Source of the DNA: Epiperipatus broadwayi
Lineage: Eukaryota > Onychophora > Udeonychophora > Euonychophora > Peripatidae
Assembly (NCBI GenBank): GCA_028023455.1
Contig: JAQFVV010006203.1
Location: forward strand, 14,362,348-14,426,347
Direction: 5' to 3'
DNA: 64,000 nucleotides
A program made the translations under genes and the position numbers. Shown here one piece after another: positions 36,225-48,567 of the stretch. How positions within the stretch are numbered: position 1 is the stretch's first letter; each line of letters opens with the position of its first letter. The notes under the pieces were generated by a model that saw nothing but the letters and a program-made list of their open reading frames with translations, made no database searches and was not told where the DNA came from.

Positions 36225-37217
36225 CACCTGGGTCTCATTTTATGCGGTAGATAGGTTCCACAGAAAACCCAAATTAAAAAAAATCGCACAAAAATAGACT
36301 TAATTTACCTTGAAAAATGAGGGATAGGTGCTGTAATTTTCAGAATTCGCATAAAAGCAAAACAACAAAGAAAAATTATTTTAAAATTCGCATTAAAAAA
36401 ATAAGCAAATAAAGTATGACTAATAAAAAATTTCAAATATTTGAAAAAAATTAATACAAGACAAACTTTTTTTAAACTTTTTTATTAACTACAGTATTTA
36501 ATTTTACATTTTTAATACATATTTTAATCATTAACGCTAGCGTTCGTTTGTAAATTGGTAAGAAATCAGCTTCGATGTGATGTATTATAGCTTCTCCTTA
36601 AACGAAGTCAAGAATCTCTCAGCAATTATGCCCAGAGAAACCTGTTAGCCACTTTATTTTTATTCGTAATATGATATACAACTAGCGCCACTTTCAGTTT
36701 TGTGCTGTGTTAATGGTTTTCTGTTTCTATATTAAAAAAATGAGATCGAAATCAAAACAAAAAGATTATACATTATCATTAGAAAGATTATTTTCAGTTT
36801 ATAAAATCAATAAAATCTTCGTTATTATTTATTTTAAAAATTTAAAAAAATATTTATTTCTGTTAATATCTAACAAAATACGCTTTAAAAGTTTAAAATT
36901 TTTGAATATTTATTGCGATATTTTTATACATAAGTATAAATCCATTATTATTATTTACTCATTAGTATAAGTAGGTTATTTATATAGAAGCTAATATTCT
37001 AAATACAGCTTCAGGCCATATTCACGTTAGCTGCTAATATAACGTTATACTTTTGAAAAAAAAAAAAAAAGTATTTCAAGTGAAAATAAGTTATTAATAA
37101 TTTAAATTTCTTGATATCTAATAAATATAGTGAGATATGAAAGATATTAAGAAGAAACATGAATCGCATAACTTCAAAATCACATTAAAATAATCCGCAT
37201 AAAACGAGACCCAGGTG
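36225..37217. mobile_element. Non-autonomous DNA transposon, 993 bp, 23-bp TIRs
   Basis: CACCTGGGTCTCATTTTATGCGG at the left (36225-36247) and its complement at 37195-37217 match at 22 of 23 positions. No transposase is recognisable inside; an AT-rich frame of 87 codons around 36707-36970 is compositionally biased and unconvincing. The interior has several GCATAAAA-like subterminal copies, which may be transposase binding sites. The superfamily is not assigned because the target duplication is obscured by TATA/GTGTG repeats. Confidence 0.78.
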
Positions 37218-37409
37218 TGTGTGTATATATATATCAATAATACAGACTTTAAACAGTCCACTATGGGGTAAAACTTCTAATACAAATCAGTGAAGAGTAC
37301 AACATTGATTAAACTAGTCTCATGCAACATCTTTTTTTAAATATATTTATTTATAAAATGATAATAAAAATGATAATATGCACAATAACTTATTTAATAA
37401 ATAAAAAAG

Positions 37410-37700
37410 ATTAAAAAAAAAAAGATTAAAGAAATACTTTATTTATAAAAAAAAAGCAATTAAAATTAAAAAATAAATTTTCTTCAATTTTCATATATTC
37501 TTGATATTATACAACCAAAAACAGAAGTATGAGACCCTCACATTTAAAAATATTCTTAGACTATTTCTGAACATGAACACCATGTTTTTATATTTTGGTT
37601 ATATAATATCAAGAATACTGTGAAAGCTGAAGAAAATTTATTTAGTACTTTATTTTATTTTTACATTTTAATGCATATATATGAATAAAAAGCATTTCTT
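37410..37700. mobile_element. Foldback element with about 110-bp arms
   Basis: AAATTTTCTTCAATTTTCAT, then ATATTCTTGATATTATACAACC (about 37470-37516), pairs with GGTTATATAATATCAAGAATACTG...GAAGAAAATTT (about 37597-37640). Weaker pairing runs outward to about 37410 and 37700. The loop is about 80 bp. No coding capacity. Confidence 0.75.
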
Positions 37701-38175
37701 AAAAAAAAATTTAAAATACATTTATTTTCTAGTTATTAATTTTATATAATTCCAGAAATTGTGAATGAATGAAGTTTAGATATAATTTAATATGTACTGT
37801 AAAGAGTACTGAATCTCATATAAAATTAAAAATGTAAATTTTTCACCAACTTTTTGCAAACTCAAAAATATACATAGGTATGCAAAATTTCAATTAGGTC
37901 AGAAATTGGGAAGCGGGTGAAAATTGAGTTACAAGATTTTTTCAGATAATCAAAAAAAAAAAAAACAAAGTAAATTAAATAAAAGCACATATATTAAGCA
38001 AAACTTAAATGCAAATGAAAATAACAAAACATTGGAGAATATTCGAGATAACTATTTAATTCATTAAAATTTAAAGTCAGGCATAAGTGATAGATAATAA
38101 ATGAACTGACATAAAAAAAAGCAATTAAGTCTATTTAGAAATATAATTTAAGATTTGTTCAAGGAAACATCTTAC

Positions 38176-38275
38176 TTGATAAAATATATTAAAATTTCTT
38201 TCATTAGAAGCTTGATAAACAATTCTTGTTTTTTCTAATAAAAATGTTTGGATACTAGCTCCCTGCAGTTCATTT
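38176..38275 (-). CDS. MYO19: MYO19 exon with LLEKTR motif (exon e)
   Basis: The 100-bp exon has one leading base and 33 codons and ends in phase 0. It encodes NELQGASIQTFLLEKTRIVYQ and then ASNERNFNIFYQ. GAxxxTxLLEK(S/T)R and ERNFHIFYQ are conserved in nearly all myosin motors, and human MYO19 has [29 protein letters not shown] at this point. The acceptor is TTTAATTTCAG and the donor GTAAGATG. A MITE-like inverted-repeat element begins only about 30 bp upstream of the acceptor (from about 38305), so the branch-point region may lie partly in transposon sequence. The intron upstream is 14.6 kb, the largest in the window. Confidence 0.93.
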
Positions 38276-38304
38276 CTGAAATTAAAAAAAGCTTTTACTA
38301 AATA

Positions 38305-38692
38305 AATATAGTATTTACGTATTAGTCCAGCGGTGAAATTTTAATCTTCATTAAAATCCTTATGATTATCTACGATTGCTAAATAGTTGGTAGTACATTT
38401 TATTTAACTAATTAAGTAAATTTAACTTTCAAAAATAAATTGTTGAAGATCTCTAGAGAATTTAGCTACCACTGATCTACTTATGCTTTAATGATGCCAA
38501 CTTTTGCCGTGTAAATAATTTGACATTAATATAGAAAGACAACTTTGTTAAAAATGATTCTTTAAATCTTTGAATGTTAAATTTATTCTTGACTAGTTAA
38601 ATAAAATGTACTATCAAATATTTAGCAGTCATAAATATTTATAATTAAGGAAAATAAAATTTCACTGCCGGACTAATATGTAAGTACCATAA
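38305..38692. mobile_element. MITE next to the acceptor of MYO19 exon e
   Basis: The left end TATAGTATTTACGTATTAGT, CCAGCGGTGAAATTTTAATCTTC (about 38307-38349) is the imperfect complement of the right end GGAAAATAAAATTTCACTGC, CGGACTAATATGTAAGTACCAT (about 38649-38690). The arms are about 43 bp in an element of about 390 bp. It lies about 30 bp upstream of the minus-strand acceptor at 38276-38277. Confidence 0.78.
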
Positions 38693-41300
38693 ATACAAAA
38701 TATATTATATAATCATTAGTACAAAATATTTATTTTAAAATGTTAAGTTTTTGCTTTTTCTTAAAGCTTTATCTTTCTAATTTATTTCTCTTTAAATCAC
38801 TATTACTAACTACAAAATTGCATATATTGGAAAAAATATGTTAATTAATCCTAAGACTAATAATTATTTCCTTATTTATTATACTAAATATACAAATCAT
38901 TATTGTAAATAATCACTGATTAAAAGGAAATTAAATTATATGGAAAGGTAATAGACCATATGTTAGGTCATCAAATTATATTTAATGGTAAATGGACATG
39001 TCCAAAGAAGAGGGATTGAATTGTTTTTTTGGCAGTGCCTATTTTATGTAATGAAAGATGACAGTATTGGGAATTAGACAAGGAAATAATGACTAATCTT
39101 AGACTTAAAGTTAATAAATCAATTTTATAAAAATAAGAATGATGATCCATGTCAATGTGATCTATATTATAGATTTACAATTCTTCTTTTCAGTGAAGTT
39201 TATTCTATAGAATGACTCTTTATGATTTGTGCCTGAAACAATTGCATAATAAGTATAACTAAAATGAATATATGATCAGGGATAATTGTGTCCACAAGTT
39301 GGATCTATATAGTAATAATTATCAAACAAATTCTGTAAGAATATCAACTAAATATAATATAATATATATATTGTAACCATATATTTTAGTATAAAATATA
39401 ATAATTGATGTAACTGGTATAAAAATTTCTCTGTCTTCTTTTGGTGATTTGATTGGCTTGATTTGCACTTTGAACAGATTACTCTCTTATATTCAAAATA
39501 ATTTATTAGAGAGAATGGGTAATATTTTGCCTTACTTGTTGTCTATATTATTTTAATAAATTTAAATTGCTTCTTTCCATATACTAACTCATATCAAAAT
39601 GTTTAACTTTTTAAAAATTTTGACAACACATTAAATTTGGTAAAATATTATTAAAAATAATAATAATTTTTATTTGTTTAAAATGGTCTTAAAAATTATT
39701 TCCATTGAATTAAAAAACCATTTGTTCAACTAAATTTAATTATTAAAAATAAATACAGTAATTACGTATGCGTTTCAATGTAAAAAAAAAAGGAGCGCGA
39801 ATTAAAAAAAAAAGATCGTCTGATAGTGTTGCTTTGGAGGGAGAGAAAGAAAAGAAAATGGTAAAAGGCAAATGGTGTAAATATGATAAGCTTATTTTAA
39901 AATAGTTAACAAGTAAACGGATTACCACAAAGTTTTCTATAAACGTAAAAATAACATAGTGGTATTTAATAATAAGATGAATTGCTAAATTTAAAAGTCT
40001 GTTCAAGTCGGCTAACCAGGTGGATCAAATCGCTAATAATAATTTTCCAATATTACATTTGAAATATGTCGGAGCTTTCCAGTTTAAAAGCAGAATTAAT
40101 TGCAAGATTTTGGTATGTTTTAATATATTTATTATTCTACAATTTGGAAAAATTAAATAAGTGTTTTAATTACAGAAGTTTTATAAATATGAAAATTTGC
40201 TTTTTAAAAAAGAAGAAGTTTAAATTAAAGTAAAATGTTAAAGTTATTAACATAGTTTAATATTTCCGTTTATAATTTTAATAAAAAATATAGTATTGAT
40301 TGATATTTAACTTTGCAATGCCAGTAATATATTTGTTGGTAATTTGTTTACCATTTGGATAATAAAAACAGTCTTCAAATAATTAATTAAAGCTATTTTC
40401 TAATTTTATCGTCAGTTTGGAATGATTAAATTAATTGCTATAATTAGTATTCCTAGATTTAAGCGTGGATAAATAAATATTAGCATGGATGTGATAAACT
40501 TGGAACAGTTTTAATAGAGAAATGTAGAAATTAATAACTTATGAAAAAACATTTTCATTTAAACTCTGCGTGTCATATTTTGGAATTGTTTCATGTTTAT
40601 AGAGCCACGTAAAATCGTTAATCTAATAGTGCTTATAATAACTAATACAAATGGATAAAATTACATGTATGGAATTCAACTATAATTGTAGCTATTACTT
40701 CGTATATTTATTGTTCGACACATCGTACATGGATTTCACGGATCATATTTGTAGTTATAAAATGCTATACAATTTAATTTGTGATATACACACCTGCTAG
40801 AATTCATGTATTGAACTATAAAATGCTATACATTTAATTTATATCACACACACACCTGTTAGATTTTATGTATTTGATGAATAATGCATTACTTTAATTT
40901 TATCGTTATATGAACGTGCATGTGAAGTTCATAAGTTATATTTTATTAAGTTTAAATTAATAGGGGTTGAATAAAATACTTATTCAAGAGAATAGCGCTT
41001 GCGAAAAAGCTTGAAAAGTACTAAATGAATTTATGAGATGTATCAATTTTTCATGAGGTATTTTGTGAGTCCAGATTTCTATTCCTATACTAATATTACT
41101 TATATTATATTACATATGTTTTATTTTAAGCAAGATAAGTTAGTACATTAGTTGTCCTGATTAGTGTAACATTTTATTATGCAAGAACCCACATTTGCTA
41201 AAATGTTAGTGTTTTCTGAATGGTCAGAATAACTGAGGAGGATGATTTTGCACTTTAATGTGAAGTAAATAGTAATGTTGTTTTATAATGTTAAAAGGCA

Positions 41301-41488
41301 TTAATCTGTGCCGGTGGTTAATCCGCAGATTACTTAATTGCCATTTTTGTATTTTACACTCATTCCTGCGCTGGTGGTTAATCCACGGAATTGTGTAATT
41401 ATACTTATTACTTTATGATGGTGTATAAATCCACAAAGCATTTAGTGTTATTTAATTCCTATGTGTAGATGAATGCATCCACAGGAAT
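41301..41488 (+). repeat. Run of four related hairpins
   Basis: Four consecutive potential hairpins lie at 41301-41335, 41362-41392, 41411-41438 and 41455-41488. The first two share GGTGGTTAATCC in the loop side. The third has GGTGTATAAATCCAC and the fourth GTAGATGAATGCATCCAC. The outer stems are AATCTG/CAGATT, ATTCC/GGAAT, CTTT/AAAG and ATTCCT/AGGAAT. They look like diverged units of a tandem array whose base pairing has been kept. Function unknown. Confidence 0.6.
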
Positions 41489-43501
41489 ATGGTTTTACTT
41501 CATAGATATAAGTTGGGCAAAGTATTTTAGTTATTCTGCTAAATCATCTTCTTCCATTTGTAAGTATAATTTATAAGTTAGATCATTAAATTGTAGCAGG
41601 ACATTCTATTCAAGTAACCTCATAATAATTAACTGTTGGTTGATTATTATTTACCTGAATGTAAGTTTAAATTTTCACTTTATTTAATGATTGCATTATA
41701 GCTAAATCCTACAGATATAATATTATTTATTATATTATTATAAGTTCACGGTATGGATTTATTGAATCTGGAAATGACATTAGATGTTTCATGAGTTGAT
41801 GTTGAATTTAATATAATTTCCTCAATACATTCATTATATCAAATTGAAATATAAGGTATGATTAGGTTTTTAAGAACCGTACCTATGATATGTTACTGAA
41901 GGAAGTCGATGGAATTATAATTTATTTATTTTATTTGTTTATTTATGTCTTTAATTATAACATTAGAATTAATTACTTATTATTCATAAATTTGTAAATA
42001 AACGTTGATTTATAATTAAACTTACTGTGCCGTTGCTATTTGTCATTCGTAAAATCAGAAATCATAAACCTTGGATAGAGCTTACATTGAAGTACATACT
42101 ATCGTCAACATGATATAAGAGTTTAGTGATATTTTGAGAAAACATTTGGATGCTTTTCGTCTTTGGTAGTTTATGATGTGTAAGGTACAATAAAATCCCA
42201 TTTACCTTTTCCATCATTTTAGCTTTGCGTAGTTGATTCTAGTATACAATATAAATTGATTATTAAACCTGTAAACAGATTTACCAGATAATGACATGAT
42301 TGAATATATTTACTTAACGTTTTTAAATTGTCATTTGTCAGTATAATAAGAGTCTCAGTGATATAGTAAACTATAAAAAAAGAACCCAAGTATTTATGTT
42401 ATTTATTGCAAAGCTTTACCTGGACTAGCATTTGTATTAAAAATCATACAGATGGTTTAAAATTTCATAATCTTATGTAGTTCCACAAATTATGCCATCT
42501 TGTACATGGTCGGCCATCGGGTCTCATACAATGAAAATCGCAAATTAAGGTTTGAAAGATAATAACATTACATACTTATAATTTGTTTAATGTATTTTAT
42601 CATACTACTATGATAGGTCTTCGCGGTACACCCTGACTGCGATCAAATTAAATCATAAAAAGTTTGTTATATCATTAGTTTGGTCTGTGGTAAGTTGCTC
42701 CAGATTTTGGTTGTGGTCTTTGGTGCATAATATAGATGGCATGATATGCTTTTGGTTACAGCTCTTAATAGCTGACAATGTGCAGCGGGAATTGATCGGT
42801 GATCGAGGTTACAATTCTTAGCGCACTTATGTTTTGGTGATATTATGTAGTTGGGACAACAATCGAACGGTTACAATATATATATATCCTCATAGGACAT
42901 ACAGTTTAATAAAATATCCATTGGCATGGCATCTTGAGGATTAGTAGCCCCAAGAAATGAACTTTTGGTTCCTCACAGATGCAATTGAGTAATATTCAGA
43001 GCTAACAGCATATCAAAAAAAAAAAAAAAGAATTACATATACATTTTAATCACTATACTATCATTTAATCATGCGCCATATTATAATGATTTTTATGCAC
43101 ATCATATTCTTTAATAATTAAATCCAGGATAAATCATTTTTTACATATAATTCATCATACTGTGCTCAATTTAAGCATAAACCTTAAGAGATAAATTAAT
43201 AACTTCTGCTATAATTAAAGACACTTAATAATTTATATTTTAGTAAACAAAATTTTATCAAAAAACAAAAAAAATTGAATATAAAATAAATGATTATAAA
43301 CAATAATTACTGAAATTATACATATAATTTTAAATAAGCAGAAATTTATTTTTCTTTCACTACCAACTAAAAAATAACTAACTAATTTTTATAAAAATAA
43401 TCTCATGATAAATAGTAGCTTAAGAGCTTAAAAAGAAGCTACTCAGATATTTCATGACAATGCACATTCTTATGCAAAAGGCTGCTCAAAATTATCTATC
43501 A

Positions 43502-43968
43502 TTATAGCAGATTAAAATATAATAAATAAACAAAATTAAACTGATTGATGTCTAGCTTTAAATTTTCTATGATTTTCTTGTTTTCATCTGCAATTGTTTC
43601 TAATTTCCCATTTTGCTCCGTTTTCAACTTCTCTACTTCTTGGTACACCGTTTCTAGCTTATCTTCTATATACTCCACCTTGTCATTTACCTTTGACATG
43701 ATGCCTTGTTTTAATTTCCACTTCCCAGGAGGCGCCGCTCTATTTTTCCGAGTAATTCAGCCTGGTGATTCAACCTTTGATTCATAACTGCAATCTGATA
43801 CGAGGTTTGTTCAAATTTCTCATTCACTTCTTCAATCCTTTGATTAAAATTTTTATTTAGCTGTTCACCCAACTCTTCTATCATTCGTTTATTCCTTGCC
43901 TCTCTTTCACTCAGTTCCTTAGCAAATTGTTGCTGACTTTCCATCATTTTCTTTAACATATCCATCAA
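43502..43968 (-). pseudogene. Gag-like coiled-coil protein, N-terminal fragment
   Basis: The first frame starts ATG at 43968 with MMDMLKKMMESQQQFAKELS and runs 85 codons to TAA at 43711. It is rich in Glu, Lys, Gln and Leu with heptad spacing (coiled coil). A second frame opens at ATG 43699 (MSKVNDKVEYIEDKLETVYQ), again a coiled coil, and runs into AT-rich sequence. The two are in different frames, so one frameshift probably broke a single protein. Long N-terminal coiled coils occur in Gag of several Ty3/Gypsy lineages. No CCHC zinc knuckle or capsid motif is present. Its position behind an LTR and primer site supports Gag; a host coiled-coil gene fragment is the alternative. Confidence 0.6.
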
Positions 43969-44520
43969 AACATAGTTTCTACATTAATTTTCTCTCCCTG
44001 TTTGTCATTATCCACCATCTCTATTCCCTCGCAATTCCTATCTTCCCTTCACTGTCTATTTCCCCGGATGGTTCCGTTTGTCCTTCCTAGAAGTTTTTTC
44101 TACTTTGCTACCTTGGGCGTCCATTTTTGTTTTCAGTCTAGGGTGCATTAAGTCTATCTAATTAATACAATATCCCTTATAGTTTATTTTATTATGACTG
44201 TTCTAATATAACCATCAATTTACACGATTATCTTATTCTCTTTAACTTATATTTACTGATATTAGGTACGTTTGTTCATCTCTCCCACACCTCATTCACT
44301 AATTCTCACTCGCCTACGCCTACCTTCAAGACCCATCGCAATTATCTCCATATTATGGTCTAGCTTCCCAACTTATACAACGTTCTCTTTCTCTCTTTTT
44401 TTTTTCTTGCTTTCGTCTCCCACCAAGTCCCCCCCCCCTTTTAGCTTTATTTACTGCATAAATCTATTTCATTACATTATATTCTAATTCGAATGGGCTA
44501 TACTTGTAAATGTGATAAAT

Positions 44521-44536
44521 CTTGGATTGGCCCCCA
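44521..44536 (-). promoter_or_regulatory. Putative primer binding site (tRNA-Pro-like)
   Basis: The minus strand reads TGGGGGCCAATCCAAG four bases after the LTR end CA. Known retroviral tRNA-Pro sites begin TGGGGGCTCGTCCGGG. The first seven bases agree and the rest partly agree. Confidence 0.5.
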
Positions 44537-45394
44537 ATTGTGACGGATATGGTAAAAGTTTACGGATTTTTTTAATATATATCTATTTTTTTTATATTTA
44601 TTGATATCGATCTGCCTAGTTATAACTTGGCGATATACGATGTTACAATTCAAGCAGAGAGCAAATACAATACAAATTTAACTTTATATCTGTACCCTTG
44701 ATCGAACCCCGAAGCAATATGAACGTATTACCTCGACGTTATCTTTCCCGATCAAGAACTCTCGACTGCTGAACAAAGAAAAACTATTCTTAAGAATAAG
44801 TTAACAAATGTCCAGCGCTTGATATATATTTTTAAATTTTTTAGATTACCACAATACAAGAAGCACAACGAATATGTACGTCCCCTTTATTTATTCATTC
44901 TTTTCAAATAAATCAGTAACCGTTATCCCACAAATTTAGCAGATTCCCCCCCCCCGTGAGCTTGGTGACAGGAGAGTAAAGCAAGTGTAGACAACCTTTA
45001 AGAATAATAATATTTAATAACACACACTGATATTATATTATATAACATTAATAAAAAAATAAACACTAATGAATACATTGAATATTAAAGTGATATTAAC
45101 AGTTCTATCTTGGAGACTATTCTTTTCAAAATAGTTCTTACTTTTTTTTATATGTAGTGACATTTAAGTAACAGAAAATGCATGCATGTGTATTTGTTTG
45201 CTATAGTTAAATGTTTACCTAGGATTTGCAGTTCTTCTGAGCGCTCTATACCGTCTTGTGGGGTTTCGCCCACTTCTTTTGTAGAGACGGTAGATCCTCC
45301 GCAGACTCTTCGGCTGGATGGGTCTCTTTCTGTTTTTTATTACTTTATGTTGCTAGTTTTATTTTCAGTTCCATATTGATTCTTCTTAGTGTTT

Positions 45395-45545
45395 TAGTTC
45401 CTTTCATATGTCTCAGCATATAGTAGCTAGTCTATCTAGCAGGCGAGGCTCCGATGTTATTTCATCATGAGTCAGTGGTCAGGCAGGTTGAGCATGAACC
45501 CACATCCCTTTAAAGCTACTAGCCACGCATTTCTTTTATTTCTTT
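45395..45545 (-). mobile_element. tRNA-derived SINE (probable)
   Basis: On the minus strand ATGCGTGGCTAGTAGC (A-box-like) is followed by GTGGGTTCATGCTCAACC (B-box-like, 45486-45503). GC-richer DNA continues to about 45200 on the plus side and may belong to the same or a second element. Ends uncertain. Confidence 0.45.
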
Positions 45546-48289
45546 CTTTGCTGCTGATCTCTCTAATTTCAAAGTAGTAATGATAATGGTAATCTCTTTT
45601 CTTTCTTTTTTTCTTTATCTATTGTCTCTTGGAATTTAATTAATTAAAACATTCTACAATTTCCATTGAGTTATTATCAATGGAAAGAATGTATAATTAT
45701 AAATGGAACCTTTTCCTTTAGATTTGTTCCTCTACTGTTCATGGAATATAATTAGTTAAACATATTTTAATACCTTCATTTCATACAAATATATTATTTT
45801 AAATTATATATATATATTTATTTCAAGTTTACAATTCATTTTAACCTTTCCTTCTTCGATAACTTCTAATGACAATATATTTCAAATGTTCTTTCTTTTT
45901 ATTATTATTTTTGAATCGTAATTTCAATCGTATTAATTATTATAATACGTATTTTAAAGAGAGAAAGAGACGCATTTCTTTATGCACACCCCTTCCTTTC
46001 TCTTACAATAAAATCAGAAGTAATTTTCAAACATTTAACTAAATCTCAACTCTTTTTTTTTCAAATTTCTGATAACTAAATAATTTACCCTTGTTAATAG
46101 GTATATACATGTGACTATGACTTTATGTGGTCATCACAATATATTGTAATGGGACCATCTGGCCTCATACTATTTAGATGTGTTTCAGATCCAAGGATTG
46201 GCTGCACCAAATATAACAAGACGGTCTTTTTCTTCATGAGAGGTGTATTTAACTATGATAGGGCATTAACCATGATGAGGCGAATCAGTTATTTAGTGAT
46301 TTACCTAAGTTTTATGAGTGGTCTCATGATGAGTAATGATTGAGTGGGATGGAATTCACATTTGCATAACTTCCCTTACTTCACTTCTTCTTGATCCCCA
46401 TTATGCCACAGAGTTCAAACTTAGGAAGAATGTAAATGTATTCTATTTCAAGGTATGATTATTTCATGACTATACATTGCTAGAAAGTTAAAATAATAAG
46501 AAAGTAATAAAGCTAAAAAAATATGATTTATTACCATATAAAATAAAAAACTTAAACACTATTTAAGTTTGTTCATAATTTCTAAATTTTCATAGAGAAC
46601 TTTAAAAATTTTTAGAAGCAGTTTTATTGTTGTCCTCAAAAAAAAAAAAATCCTTAAACACTTCCTTTTCCAAAACATTCAGCAGGCCACAAATGATATT
46701 TTATGATTATAACATAATCCATGGTTATTGATTGCTTATGAGCAAGTAAATATTTTCTTCCACACTTATTTCTGTATCTGATGAGAGAATAGGGGGAGAA
46801 AGAGATTTCAAGTAAACATTAAAAAAAAGTTAATTAATTTTTCATAATTGCATTCCATGTTTTAATCAATTCCTTCATTTTTACAAATTCTTACTCAATT
46901 TTCATATTCCTTCAAAACTCTTCTTACCTTCACCAAGTCATCAATATTTCTTTCTATATTAACTATATATCATTTACTCTTCTATTTCCAAATCCCTAAA
47001 AGTTCCTTGAAGTTTTTTATATCCCACTGAATATCAAAACTTTTTTATTTTTACTTTACCAATACTAATATATTTCAGATGAAAACTTTCATATACTGAC
47101 ATTCCCCAGTCTTTCCCCCTTCTTATGAACACAAATCCATTTTTACAATATTCTTTATCTTAACTATAAAAAATATGAGTAACTTTCCCATCTATAAGCT
47201 ATACTTTTATTGTATTAGTTAATTATAAAACAATTTTACAAAATTGTTTTTGATTTTGTTCTTCAGTAATTAATCAAATTTCTGATAGAAAGAAAAAATC
47301 AATGAATGAAAAATTCTCTTGCTATTATTTCAGAAACAAAAATTATCAATATTCTTGTCTATTAAGAATGAATAAAATTTCTGTAAAAAAATGTTTCCAT
47401 GCCTATAGATCAGTCTTTTTAAGAGCTTATGACAACTTGATTCATTTGATTTCTATCATAAAAGGACTCAGGATTAAAACTTTTAGTTTTAAAGAAATAT
47501 CATCACCAGCAACCTTGCAATGTCAACAATATTACCCATAATTCAAAAATGAGCTGAATCTATATATATATATATTGCAACAGGGCAGGTATAATCAAAC
47601 CCTGTTGCGATAATTAGACAAATACATATTCGTATGCTTAACGCATTATTAAAGAATATATATATCTTATTACTAACGTATTATTAAAAATATATATTAC
47701 TTTACTAACAAAATTAATATTTACAGTTTGATGTACAATCAACGGTCATTTGCGTGGTTGTACAGAATTGATTTAGTTATTTTAATTAAAAAGAACTCAT
47801 AGAAGAGGTATGGGGGGGGGGGTTATACAATTGCTCTGATTTTTTTCTCTCTTTTGTCAAACACAGCTATACACATCGCTATGTATATGGGTGAGTGCAT
47901 TTTTGAACCATTAAAAATGAAAAATTCACAAAATAAAAATAAAAAATATTTTGTTTGATAAACTTTTAAATATATACATATTAAGTCAACAAAAGAACTT
48001 TAAATATCAAGATGGAAGACTAATTTTGCAGAACAATGGAAGTAATTAATATAAAAATCGTGGAGTGTCTAATACTAATTAAATATTAATTGGAAAGAAA
48101 TAGGTGTAAAAAGCTTTTGTGGTGCATTTTAACAAAGGCATATAGAATGTGAATGGAAATATAATTAAAAAAAAGAGTGAAAAGAAAGATAAGTTTGATA
48201 ATTAAAGGAAAATTAAATTAATTAGTAGTATAAGTTTGGAGGTAGAAGAAAGCGGACAGAACGTGATATACATTTTGATAAAATATGGT

Positions 48290-48567
48290 CAGGCTGGGGT
48301 AAAGGTTTCAATGTGCGGAGGGTCTGAATCCTTTGCCCCCGAATGTACAGCAGCTGCCAATAGCGGAGAAGGACGTTAAGCCCGGAGAATTCGCCTCAAT
48401 AAGCAACAATATTGAATCGCCAGAAGAAAAAGAAAATAAATAAATAAACAGACTTTAGCCATAGAACCCGAACTTCAAAGAAAAAAAAAACAAAGTTCAT
48501 TCACCGACAAAGGACCGGAGATTCCATTTTCACCAAGAGGATTCGATCAATTCCCCGGGGAAACCAG
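48290..48567 (+). other. GC-richer patch ending in a donor-like site
   Basis: The patch has GGCTGGGGTAAAGG, GCGGAGGGTCTGAATCC, GAGAAGGACGTTAAGCCCGG and finally CCCCGGGGAAACCAG|GTATTT. The last part is open for at least 23 codons in one plus-strand frame (FIHRQRTGDSIFTKRIRSIP...). It may be the first exon of an unknown nested transcript. The GGACGTTAAG piece also resembles 3' ends of molluscan SINEs as I recall them. Neither is established. Confidence 0.3.

Larger units (their letters stand above)
33486..38175 (-). other. MYO19 intron between exons e and f
   Basis: This 4.7-kb intron contains a TATA-bearing GC-richer region (about 33920-35080), an A-rich low-complexity stretch (35100-35390), a tRNA-like SINE head, two foldback elements and a 993-bp TIR element. 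No myosin-like exon was found inside. Confidence 0.85.
43502..44990 (-). mobile_element. Truncated LTR retrotransposon: LTR, leader and 5' gag
   Basis: On the minus strand an LTR ends ...CCATATCCGTCA at 44541. Four bases later lies TGGGGGCCAATCCAAG (44536-44521), a primer-binding-site-like sequence of the tRNA-Pro type. A leader of about 550 bp follows, then a Gag-like coiled-coil ORF (43968-43502) that stops where unrelated AT-rich DNA begins. The LTR start was not fixed; GC-richer DNA runs to about 44990. Protease, RT and integrase are missing, so the copy is truncated. Confidence 0.68.

Noticed and set aside
36707-36970. 87-codon frame inside the TIR element
   Set aside because: Lys/Ile/Phe-rich and too short for a transposase; no DDE or zinc-finger motif.
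41165-42876. Solo LTR from TGTAAC to GTTACA
   Set aside because: The ends fit, but flanks show no target duplication and no second copy exists in the window.
43545-43787. Plus-strand frame opposite the Gag-like ORF
   Set aside because: Shadow of the coiled-coil frame on the other strand.
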